Assembly (NCBI GenBank): GCA_963725505.1
Contig: CAVRYN010000007.1
Location: 346,516-410,515 of the forward strand
Length of the DNA stretch: 64,000 nucleotides
Source: Udaeobacter sp963725505
Lineage (GTDB): Bacteria > Verrucomicrobiota > Verrucomicrobiia > Chthoniobacterales > UBA10450
Reading direction: 5' to 3'
The notes under the pieces are model-generated. The model was not told where the DNA came from. It saw nothing but the letters and a program-made list of their open reading frames with translations, and ran no database searches. The position numbers were made by a program, and so were the translations under genes. Numbering within the stretch: position 1 is the stretch's first letter; each line of letters opens with the position of its first letter. This document shows, in pieces, positions 25,843 through 34,965 of this stretch.

Positions 25843-26052
25843 TACGCCGCCCGAGGAAACTCCCGATAATGCCGACTTGACGGAAGAATGGAGTGTGATC
25901 GCCAGCTCCAGAGGTCACCGCATACCGCGTCCCGGTACCGAGGAAGAGGAAACGATTGGCGAGCAGTGCGTCGTAGATGGGCTCGAGGAAGCGGCCCACG
26001 ACCAGATGCTCGAAGCGCGCCTGGAAGAACTCCAACAAGAAGGAGAAATTCT

Positions 26053-26056
<4 letters not shown>
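25826..26056 (+). CDS. Small acidic protein coupled to egtB
   Basis: 76 residues from ATG 25826, very rich in Glu (EEETIGEQCVVDGLEEAAHD, EARLEELQQEGEIL), no signal peptide or membrane helix. It overlaps the preceding small gene, and its TGA stop overlaps the TTG start of egtB (TTGA at 26053-26056). The AAGGAG that serves egtB is inside its last codons. I do not recognise the family; the arrangement suggests co-regulation with ergothioneine synthesis. Confidence 0.6.
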
Positions 26057-27402
<1,346 letters not shown>

Positions 27403-27449
27403 ATCGGTAGGGCGCGACCACCGGATGCGCGTCGAACGATAATGCCATA

Positions 27450-28430
27450 ATGACCGCCGAAACTCGAACGGCCATACCACCTGTTTCTGAGCTGCCGCCC
27501 GCCGGTTCTGACTTTCTGGCAGACGTAATCGCTGGTCTTTCCAGCAATCCGCGAATGCTTCCGTGCAAATATTTTTACGACGAGCGGGGCGCGGCGTTGT
27601 TCCAAAAAATTTGCGAGCTGCCAGAATATTACATTACCAGGACTGAGATCGACATTCTGGATCGAAATCGCGCCGAGATCGCGTCGCACCTCGGAGCAAA
27701 TATCGAGTTGATCGGACTTGGCACCGGCGCTGGCACCAAGACTCGTATTCTGATCGAAGCGCTCGAAAGCCCCACGGTTTACATCCCGGTGGATATTTCG
27801 GAGAAGCAATTGCGCGAATCGACTGCTCTTTTTCAAAAAACTTTCCCTGACTTGGAAATCCTCCCTGTCTGCGCTGATTACCTGCAACCTGTGGTGTTGC
27901 CTTCGTCAAGCCGCAAAGCAGCGCGCAACATTGTCTATTTCCCGGGATCGACCATCGGGAACTTCGAGCCGACCGAAGCCGAGGAGTTTTTGCGTCGCGT
28001 CGCCAATGTTTGTCGGCAAAACGGCGGACTGCTCATTGGCGCTGATTTAAAAAAGGACCCGCATGTGCTCGAAGCTGCTTACAACGACAGCGCTGGCGTT
28101 ACTGCGCAATTCAATTTGAATTTGTTGGACCGCATCAACCGCGAGGTAGGCGCAGATTTCGATCTCGATCAATGGCGGCACCGGGCGATCTACAATTCAG
28201 ATGCTGGCCGCATCGAAATGCATCTCATCAGCGAAATCGACCAGTTTGTTCAGGTTGACGAGCGCAAGTTTCATTTCCGTCGAGGCGAAAAAATCATTAC
28301 TGAGTTTTCCTACAAATACGCACCGGAAGAGTTTGCCGCAGTCGCCGGCAAAGCCGGATTCGAATTTGTTCGGATGTGGACTGACGATGCGCGCCTGTTC
28401 GGCGTGTTCTATCTTGTGACCGCAGAGTGA
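27450..28430 (+). CDS. egtD: L-histidine N-alpha-methyltransferase EgtD
   Basis: 326 residues. PCKYFYDERGAALFQKICEL and YYITRTEIDIL open the family, the SAM site is IELIGLGTGAGTKTRILIEA, and YFPGSTIGNFEPTEA and TEFSYKYAPEEF are conserved substrate-binding segments. EgtD trimethylates histidine to hercynine, the first step of ergothioneine synthesis, and supplies EgtB. The last codon and stop lie in a dispersed inverted repeat that separates egtD from the ABC transporter. Confidence 0.95.
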   Translation: MTAETRTAIPPVSELPPAGSDFLADVIAGLSSNPRMLPCKYFYDERGAALFQKICELPEYYITRTEIDILDRNRAEIASHLGANIELIGLGTGAGTKTRILIEALESPTVYIPVDISEKQLRESTALFQKTFPDLEILPVCADYLQPVVLPSSSRKAARNIVYFPGSTIGNFEPTEAEEFLRRVANVCRQNGGLLIGADLKKDPHVLEAAYNDSAGVTAQFNLNLLDRINREVGADFDLDQWRHRAIYNSDAGRIEMHLISEIDQFVQVDERKFHFRRGEKIITEFSYKYAPEEFAAVAGKAGFEFVRMWTDDARLFGVFYLVTAE

Positions 28431-28500
28431 TGCAGACACTCCTGTCTGCCCAGTAGCGCGTTTACACAGCAAGAACTTGCAGGCAGGATTGCCTGCATCA
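28428..28500. repeat. Inverted repeat between egtD and the ABC ATPase gene
   Basis: TGATGCAGACACTCCTGTCT at the left and AGGCAGGATTGCCTGCATCA at the right are imperfect 20-22 bp inverted arms. The first TGA is the egtD stop codon. The next gene starts 11 bases after the element. Confidence 0.65.
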
Positions 28501-28510
28501 CTCGCCGGCA

Positions 28511-29254
28511 ATGAGCGCTCTCGTTCAACTCGTGGATGTCAGCAAACGTTACGTGGATGCTGTCGCGCTGCACCCGACGAAACTCTCTATCGAGCGCGGC
28601 AAAACCACGGTGCTCATCGGTCCGAGCGGCTGTGGTAAATCAACTTTGCTGCGGTTGATCATTGGTTTGATCGAGCCGGACTCCGGCCGCATCGACTTCG
28701 GGGGAGAACCGATCAATCGCGAGAACATCGACTCTCTTCGCCGCCGGATTGGTTACGTCATCCAAGAAGGCGGGCTGTTCCCGCACCTGACCGCGCGCGC
28801 CAATGTCCTCTTGATGGCAAGGCACGTTGGAAAATCCCAGGAGGAAATGCAAAAGCGGTTACTCGAATTGTGCGAGCTGACAAGATTTTCCGGCAACCTA
28901 CTCCCGCGATATCCCGTCGAAGTTTCAGGTGGGCAACGGCAGCGCGTCAGCTTAATGCGCGCTTTAATGCTCGCACCCGAACTGTTGTTGCTCGACGAAC
29001 CGCTCGGCGCTCTGGATCCGCTGGTGCGCGCTTCTTTGCAAAAGGATCTCAAGGAAATTTTCGCGTGCTTGGGGCAGACGGTGCTCTTCGTCACTCATGA
29101 TTTAGCGGAAGCGATTTATTTCGGGGATGAAATCGTACTCATGAATGAAGGCCACATCGTCCAAAAAGGTTCGGTTGCCGATCTACGAGAGAAACCAGCT
29201 GCCCCTTTCGTCTCAGAGTTCATCAACGCACAACGCGGACTCGCGAACCTATGA
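28511..29254 (+). CDS. ABC transporter ATPase, OpuCA/EgtV-like
   Basis: 247 residues. Walker A GPSGCGKST, signature VSGGQRQRVSLMRAL, Walker B LLLLDEPLGALD and the H-loop VTHDLAEA are complete. The sequence is of the osmoprotectant (OpuCA/OsmV/ProV) type but lacks the C-terminal CBS pair of OpuA/OpuC ATPases. The stop overlaps the next start (ATGA, 29251-29254). Location after egtB-egtD suggests it energises ergothioneine uptake, as EgtV does; this is inference from context. Confidence 0.85.
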   Translation: MSALVQLVDVSKRYVDAVALHPTKLSIERGKTTVLIGPSGCGKSTLLRLIIGLIEPDSGRIDFGGEPINRENIDSLRRRIGYVIQEGGLFPHLTARANVLLMARHVGKSQEEMQKRLLELCELTRFSGNLLPRYPVEVSGGQRQRVSLMRALMLAPELLLLDEPLGALDPLVRASLQKDLKEIFACLGQTVLFVTHDLAEAIYFGDEIVLMNEGHIVQKGSVADLREKPAAPFVSEFINAQRGLANL

Positions 29255-30834
29255 ATCGAATCAGGAAAGCCGGAAAACAGGAGATGGGCAGAGGAAATAA
29301 ATCAGGAAACCAGGAAGCCAGGAAAGCAAAGCGATTGTGCCGGTTATTCTTGATCTTCTGGGTTCCAGATTTTCTTCTGATTCTTTCCTGCGTTCCTGTT
29401 TTCCTGATTCATTCTTCTTTTGCTGCCGATGTCGTGATCGGCTCAAAGAAATTCACTGAATCGTACGTGCTCGGAGAAATCGCAAAGCGCACGTTAACCA
29501 ATGCCGGAATTCCAGCAGAACATCGCCAGGGGATGGGCGGCACGATCATTCTCTGGCAAGCACTCCGCGGCGGACAGATAGATGGCTACCCGGAATACAC
29601 CGGAACAATCACACAAGAAATTCTAAAAAGGGATGACTCATCATCGCCCGAACAAATTCGCGAGTCGCTCGCAAGGTTCGGCGTGGGTATGACGGAGCCG
29701 CTAGGCTTCAACAATACTTATGCGCTGGTGATGCGACGCAGCGAAGCGCAACGGCTCGGCGTGCGCACAATCAGCGATCTTCAAAAATATCCCGAGCTCA
29801 AGATTGGACTCACTCATGAATTCCTGGACCGGCAAGACGGCTGGCGACCGCTGCGCGAACGCTACGCGCTTCCCCAGCAGAATGTCGTTGGGATTGATCA
29901 TGCACTCGGGTACGCTGCGCTTGCCAACAGCTCGATTGACGTAAAGGACGCCTATTCGACCGACGCAAAGATAGAACAAAATGACCTCATTGTTCTGGAA
30001 GACGACTTTCAGTTTTTTCCAAAGTATGACGCGGTCTTCTTGTTCCGAGCGTCCATGCGCCCGGGCGCGATTGCTGCATTGCGCCGCCTGGAAGGAACGC
30101 TCGATGAAAAACGGATGATTCGTCTCAATGCAGAGGCGGAGCGCACAAAAAATTACACGAGAGCTGCAAACCTATATTTTGAAGACGGCGCTGGATCGAC
30201 GAATACCATCGGCGAATCCTTTCCACAGAAGCTCACGCGCTGGACGCTTCGCCATCTCCAGTTGGCTGGATTTTCGCTGCTGCTTTCGGTGGTGTTCGGC
30301 ATTCCGCTTGGCATCGTTGCCAGTCGCGGTGGAGCAATCGGGCAGGCGATTCTTGGCTTTGCGAGCATTGTGCAAACGATTCCATCGCTCGCCTTGCTAG
30401 CCTTGCTTGTCCCCCTTCCCTTTTTCGGAATTAGCGTTCGCACTGCCATCGCTGCGCTTTTCCTTTATGGTTTGCTGCCGATCGTGCGCAACACTGCAAG
30501 CGGCTTGCAGGACATCCCGCGCTCGCTGCGCGAATCCGCCATTGCATTAGGACTCAGCCCACTCACGCGCCTCTGGGAAATTTATCTCCCGATGGCGTCG
30601 CGCTCGATTCTGTCCGGAATCAAAACAAGCGCTGTGATCAATATCGGCACCGCTACACTAGCGGCATTGATTGGAGCCGGAGGTTTGGGCGAGCCGATCT
30701 TAAGCGGCCTCAACCTGAACGATCACGTAACGATCCTGCAAGGCGCCATTCCCGCGGCCTTGCTGGCGCTGCTGGTGCAGTGGTTTTTCGATTTGCTCGA
30801 TCGCGTTCTGATTCCAAAAGGGCTGCGCTTGTAA
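29251..30834 (+). CDS. Fused substrate-binding protein/permease, OpuB/EgtU-like
   Basis: 527 residues. After a signal-peptide-like N-terminus (about 1-60), a binding domain runs from VVIGSKKFTESYVLGEIAKR through GMGGTIILWQALRGGQIDGY, YPEYTGTITQEIL and SSIDVKDAYSTDAK. A permease domain follows from about residue 325 with SLLLSVVFGIPLGIVASRGG, IVQTIPSLALLALLVPLPFF and SLRESAIALGLSPLTRLWEI. This is the OpuAC-like/ProW-like pair in one chain, with the binding domain first. Known EgtU proteins have the permease first. Together with the ATPase it forms a full importer; substrates of the superfamily are betaine, choline or ergothioneine, and adjacency to egtBD favours the last. Confidence 0.88.
   Translation: MNRIRKAGKQEMGRGNKSGNQEARKAKRLCRLFLIFWVPDFLLILSCVPVFLIHSSFAADVVIGSKKFTESYVLGEIAKRTLTNAGIPAEHRQGMGGTIILWQALRGGQIDGYPEYTGTITQEILKRDDSSSPEQIRESLARFGVGMTEPLGFNNTYALVMRRSEAQRLGVRTISDLQKYPELKIGLTHEFLDRQDGWRPLRERYALPQQNVVGIDHALGYAALANSSIDVKDAYSTDAKIEQNDLIVLEDDFQFFPKYDAVFLFRASMRPGAIAALRRLEGTLDEKRMIRLNAEAERTKNYTRAANLYFEDGAGSTNTIGESFPQKLTRWTLRHLQLAGFSLLLSVVFGIPLGIVASRGGAIGQAILGFASIVQTIPSLALLALLVPLPFFGISVRTAIAALFLYGLLPIVRNTASGLQDIPRSLRESAIALGLSPLTRLWEIYLPMASRSILSGIKTSAVINIGTATLAALIGAGGLGEPILSGLNLNDHVTILQGAIPAALLALLVQWFFDLLDRVLIPKGLRL
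29257..29420. repeat. Inverted CAGGAAA array encoding the EgtU-like signal peptide
   Basis: The left arm (about 29257-29326) is purine-rich with repeated CAGGAAA units; the right arm (about 29346-29420) carries the reverse complement TTTCCTG/TTCCTG units. In frame, the left arm encodes a basic Lys/Arg/Gly-rich stretch and the right arm a hydrophobic Leu/Ile/Phe/Val stretch ending HSSFAA, so the whole reads as a signal peptide. Confidence 0.7.
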
Positions 30835-30855
30835 CGGGTAATTCAAGCAACGCAG

Positions 30856-30960
30856 GTCATTCCGAGCAGAGCGAGGAACCTCACATAGGATCGTAGGTCA
30901 CGCTATTTACTGAACGTGCCGCCCTTCGTAGGGGAGGTCCTTCACTTCGCTCAGGATGAC
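30856..30960. repeat. GTCATTCCGAGC dispersed element, copy 1
   Basis: Starts GTCATTCCGAGCAGAGCGAG and ends CTTCGCTCAGGATGAC; the ends are inverted. Further copies at 38415, 44786, 48290 and a partial one at 60038. It fills the gap between the transporter and the dehydrogenase gene. Confidence 0.8.
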
Positions 30961-30989
30961 AGATGGTTGCCGCGCGTTTATTAAATCAT

Positions 30990-32354
30990 ATGGCGATCGC
31001 CTCAATCAATCCCGCGACCGGCGAAAAGCTGAAGGATTTTTCTGCTTTCGACGATGCAGAAATCGAGAAACGATTGAGCCGCGCAGAAAACGCATTTAGA
31101 AAATATCGCCGAACCACGTTTACCGAGCGCTCCGAACTGTTGCACGCTGTCACGGAGTTGCTGTTCCAGGAAAAGAAGAAATTCGCGGAGATCATCACGC
31201 TGGAGATGGGCAAATTGTTTCGCGATTCGATCGCAGAAATCGAGAAATGCGCGCGTGGTTGCCGGTTTTACGCTGAGAATGGCGAGCGATTTTTGGAGGA
31301 CGAAGTAGCGCAGACTGACGCCGCTAAAAGTTACGTGCAATATCAACCGCTCGGACCGGTTCTGGCCATTATGCCTTGGAATTTTCCGTTCTGGCAGGTA
31401 TTTCGATTCGCAGGGCCAGCGCTATTGGCGGGTAACGTCGGGCTGCTCAAGCATGCATCGAATGTCCCGCAGTGCGCACTGGCCATTGAAGAAATCTTTT
31501 GCCGCGCCGAATTCGGTGACGGGGTTTTCCAAACGCTGCTCATCGAACCGGATCAGGTGGAAAAAGTGATTGTCGATCAGCGCGTGAAAGCGGTGACGCT
31601 AACGGGCAGCGAAAAAGCCGGAAGCGCGGTGGCAAGCACGGCCGCGCGCGAGATCAAAAAAAGCGTTCTTGAGCTCGGCGGCAGTGACGCCTTCATCGTG
31701 ATGCCCAGCGCGAATTTCGAGAGCGCATTAAGCACCGCAGTCAAAGCGCGTACCATCAACACCGGGCAATCATGCATTGCTGCAAAGCGATTTTTAATCG
31801 CTGATCAAATTTACGACGAGTTTCTCAATCAGTTCGTTGCGCGGATGCGGGCGCTCAAGGTCGGCGATCCCATGGACGAAACGACTGAGATCGGTCCACT
31901 CGCGACTGAACAAATCCTGCAAGGCGTGCACGATCAGGTGCAGAAATCGATCGCCGCAGGCGCAAAACTATTGACCGGGGGAAATCGCATTCATGGCCCA
32001 GGATTTTTCTACGAGCCAACTGTGCTCGTCGATGTGCCCAAAAAATCGCCAGCGTACCGCGAAGAGGTGTTCGGCCCGGTCGCATCTATTTTTCGTGTGC
32101 GCGACGCCGACGAAGCGATCGAGCTCGCGAACGACACCCCATTCGGGCTCGGCTCCAGCGCGTGGACGAATGATCGTGAAGAACAGAAACTCTTCGCATC
32201 TGAGCTGGACACCGGAATGGTCTTTATCAACGCCATGGTCGCCTCCGATCCGCGTCTGCCGTTCGGCGGTGTGAAACGTTCCGGCTTCGGTCGCGAACTC
32301 GGCGCCGCCGGAATCCGCGAGTTCACCAACACGAAGACGATTTGGATTTCCTGA
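30990..32354 (+). CDS. NAD(P)-dependent aldehyde dehydrogenase, succinate-semialdehyde type
   Basis: 454 residues from ATG 30990 (MAIASINPATGEKL), the family's usual opening; a frame reaching 30963 begins at the edge of a repeat. Substrate and cofactor motifs: GPVLAIMPWNFPFWQVFR, LTGSEKAGSAVA, catalytic Glu in VLELGGSDAFIV and catalytic Cys in NTGQSCIAAKRF. The C-terminal LPFGGVKRSGFGRELG is standard. It most resembles short GabD-like succinate-semialdehyde dehydrogenases. No partner gene nearby points to a pathway. Confidence 0.9.
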   Translation: MAIASINPATGEKLKDFSAFDDAEIEKRLSRAENAFRKYRRTTFTERSELLHAVTELLFQEKKKFAEIITLEMGKLFRDSIAEIEKCARGCRFYAENGERFLEDEVAQTDAAKSYVQYQPLGPVLAIMPWNFPFWQVFRFAGPALLAGNVGLLKHASNVPQCALAIEEIFCRAEFGDGVFQTLLIEPDQVEKVIVDQRVKAVTLTGSEKAGSAVASTAAREIKKSVLELGGSDAFIVMPSANFESALSTAVKARTINTGQSCIAAKRFLIADQIYDEFLNQFVARMRALKVGDPMDETTEIGPLATEQILQGVHDQVQKSIAAGAKLLTGGNRIHGPGFFYEPTVLVDVPKKSPAYREEVFGPVASIFRVRDADEAIELANDTPFGLGSSAWTNDREEQKLFASELDTGMVFINAMVASDPRLPFGGVKRSGFGRELGAAGIREFTNTKTIWIS

Positions 32355-32373
32355 GAAATAGGGCTCGGACGAT

Positions 32374-34506
32374 TCACCAACTCCAGGAAACTCCACCGTA
32401 AAAGGAGCGCCCGTCGCCGGGATGAAAAATCTCAGGATTCGGTTCCGTGCGCGCGTCGGCGATCACATCGATAGAGGAAGCGTAGTGCTGATTCGTCAGG
32501 TTCTTGCAATCCAGAAAAACTGAGAATCCGTTGGTCGGTCGAAATCCCGCGCGGAAACCAAGCAGCACATAACTATCCGCAAAGAGCGTGTTCGCCTGAT
32601 CGACAGGATAACGCGAAAAGTTACACTGCAGGTTTGGACCCGCATAAAACCCAGAAGGCATTTCGTAAAGAAGTTGCGCTTCATAAATGTGAACCGGAAT
32701 TCCCGCAATGCGGTTGTTGCCGTAAACGGGATCCCCATCGAAATGAAAATCGTTTAGCGTGTAGCTTTGATCGAACGATAAACGATCGCCTGGGCGATTC
32801 CCATGCTTTGGAATCAGGATTTCCCGAAGCAATTCTATCTCAACGTTCACCTCGATTCCCTGATGAATGGATCGCGGAACGTTGGTCGTTCCGATGTCAT
32901 TCCCGAAGGCATCGTTGAGCTCGAGCAGTTCATTTCGCAACCACGAACGATAGAGCGACAACCCCCACTGAATTCGAGAAATTTCCCCGCGCGTTCCGAT
33001 CTCGATCGTCCAGGCGTGTTGTGGCTGCAGCGGTGTGTAAATAACGCTTGAATCCGGGCCCTCAGTAAAGTCCACTAGATTGTCCAACGAAGGCGGTTGC
33101 CAACTGCGGCTGAAATTCACAAACGCCTGCGTTTCGCGATTGATTTCGTAAATCGCGCCTAGCTTGGGATTGAATCCCAAAAAATCCTGCCGATTTGATT
33201 GATTTCCTTCCGCGTCGCTAGGGAAGGTATCCCGAAAATGCCGCTCCGCGAAAATCGCCTGCGCTCCGGTGAGGATCGATAACTGCGGTGTAACATAAAA
33301 CTGATCTTCGAGATGGGCCGGAACGTTTATCGAACTGCCTATGCCTCGCGCAGTCGTTGCGCCCGGGTGTCCGAAAATATTTTCGTAATTTTGGGTGGGC
33401 TCATTTTCGTACTGTGGGCTCAAACCAATTGTAAGGATATTTCGTTGGCCAAAGAGTTTGTGACGGCTAACGAAATTCAGGTTCCCGCCAAAATTGTCCG
33501 AATAAAACATCTCGATCCCTTCCCGAAAATCCGGTGAAAAGAATCCACGGTTCTCAAGATCGCGATGAAACCAAAAGACGCCCGCATCGAATTCAACGTC
33601 TTGCGTTCGAACGGTTAGTTTGTCGGCCATCCGAATGTAGGTCCACTCCTTGTTCCAATCCTGGGCTATCGCGAGCGGATTAGCCTGGGTGGGATCGTTT
33701 TCCATTTCTGACTTGGTCAAACCGCCCGGCAGATTCCGATTGGTCCGGTCTATGGTGAGATAAAATCGATTCTCCACCTGGTCGCTGAATTTGTAACCGA
33801 GATCAGTAAAAAGGATTTCTGTGTTCTCACGGCTATGCTCACGAAAGCCCTCGCGTGCTCGAAACCCAATCGCACCATATTCATCGAACTGCCCCTGCAC
33901 CGCGCCGCCGCTCATGTCGCCACGGAAGAAGCCATAACTTCCGCCTTCAAGCCGGACTTGAAATGGCGCCGCATCGTACCCGGTAAAAGGCACGAGATTG
34001 ATTGCCCCGCCAAGTGTCAGCGCGCCGTATTTAAATGCGTCGGCGCCCCGAAAGACTTCCGCGTGACTGAGCGCGGCAACATCAAAATCCTCGAGAATGG
34101 TTTCGCCATCCCCCTGGTTGAAGTTCAAGCCATCCAGCAAAAACATCACACCGAGTGGCTCGTCTTCGGAGGTGATTCCGGACCCTCGAATCGAGATCTT
34201 TGAAACCTCGGCGCCGTTTTCTGATTGAAGGAAAACGCCTGGGGTTCGTCGCAGCAAATCTTCGAAGTTTGACGCTCGTCCGAGCTCCATATCATCGATC
34301 GTCTTGACTGTGAAGGCTCCCGGAACTGCCGTCTTCCGCTTCGCAGATTCCTCGGGTGACGCCGAGGTAAGCGACCCGGTCGCTTCTCCCGTGACTGTCA
34401 CTGCCTCGGCTTCCGCCGAATTATCTGAAGTGTTGGCGGCCTGGGCCTCTTGAATTGCGATGACTGCAACTGCTGTGATCGCAAGAACGCTCCAACCTCG
34501 CCACAT
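32374..34506 (-). CDS. TonB-dependent outer-membrane receptor
   Basis: 710 residues: signal peptide (MWRGWSVLAITAVAVIAIQE, cleaved near AQAA), plug domain with LLRRTPGVFLQSENGAEVSK and SIRGSGITSEDEP, and a 22-strand barrel ending in an aromatic residue (YGGVSWSW). The plug resembles ferric siderophore/dicitrate receptors (FecA type), but the ligand cannot be named. A TonB box may lie in EAVTVTGEA after the signal peptide. It is next to a GNAT gene on the same strand, without exb/tonB genes. Confidence 0.92.
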   Translation of the reverse strand: MWRGWSVLAITAVAVIAIQEAQAANTSDNSAEAEAVTVTGEATGSLTSASPEESAKRKTAVPGAFTVKTIDDMELGRASNFEDLLRRTPGVFLQSENGAEVSKISIRGSGITSEDEPLGVMFLLDGLNFNQGDGETILEDFDVAALSHAEVFRGADAFKYGALTLGGAINLVPFTGYDAAPFQVRLEGGSYGFFRGDMSGGAVQGQFDEYGAIGFRAREGFREHSRENTEILFTDLGYKFSDQVENRFYLTIDRTNRNLPGGLTKSEMENDPTQANPLAIAQDWNKEWTYIRMADKLTVRTQDVEFDAGVFWFHRDLENRGFFSPDFREGIEMFYSDNFGGNLNFVSRHKLFGQRNILTIGLSPQYENEPTQNYENIFGHPGATTARGIGSSINVPAHLEDQFYVTPQLSILTGAQAIFAERHFRDTFPSDAEGNQSNRQDFLGFNPKLGAIYEINRETQAFVNFSRSWQPPSLDNLVDFTEGPDSSVIYTPLQPQHAWTIEIGTRGEISRIQWGLSLYRSWLRNELLELNDAFGNDIGTTNVPRSIHQGIEVNVEIELLREILIPKHGNRPGDRLSFDQSYTLNDFHFDGDPVYGNNRIAGIPVHIYEAQLLYEMPSGFYAGPNLQCNFSRYPVDQANTLFADSYVLLGFRAGFRPTNGFSVFLDCKNLTNQHYASSIDVIADARTEPNPEIFHPGDGRSFYGGVSWSW

Positions 34507-34515
34507 CGAGTCCGA

Positions 34516-34965
34516 TCAATCGTTCACCGGAAGTTGTTTCACAAATCGCCACCCGTTTCGCTCGTAACCGAGCGATTCGTAAAACTTGTGGGCGTCTTCT
34601 CGCGTAGACCTTGTATCCAAAGCGACGCGCCTGATTCCTTTTTGACCGAAATCTTTCTCCGCAGCTGCAATCAATGCGCGACCAATTCCGCGGCGGCGTG
34701 CCGCGCTCAACGTCACAAGGGCAAGAATTCGCCCGGACGGATCGTTATGCTCATAGCTTGGATATGTGAGCGTGCCGATCATCCCACAGACGCAGCCATC
34801 CATAATAGCGATAAAGGTTTTGTAGGCCGGGTTCGACAAAATCAACTTTAGGCGCGTCTCCATTTCTGCGCGCTGGGTTTCATAGCCGAGTTCGCACATC
34901 AGCACGGCGAGCTCCGAAGCGTCGTTCAATTCCGCATCACGAATCCAGCATCCGGTATCCTGCAT
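34516..34965 (-). CDS. GNAT-family N-acetyltransferase
   Basis: 149 residues. The acetyl-CoA pyrophosphate-binding motif is ARRRGIGRALIAAAE, preceded by ALVTLSAA and followed by FYESLGYERNGWRFVK, which are GNAT motifs A and B. Substrate unknown. It lies head-to-tail with cysN/C one base away, so it may be the last gene of the cysD-cysN/C operon. Confidence 0.85.
   Translation of the reverse strand: MQDTGCWIRDAELNDASELAVLMCELGYETQRAEMETRLKLILSNPAYKTFIAIMDGCVCGMIGTLTYPSYEHNDPSGRILALVTLSAARRRGIGRALIAAAEKDFGQKGIRRVALDTRSTREDAHKFYESLGYERNGWRFVKQLPVND

Noticed and set aside
25888..26052. Extended EgtB N-terminus
   Set aside because: It would overlap the small acidic gene over its whole second half, is Arg-rich, and the ribosome site points to TTG 26053.
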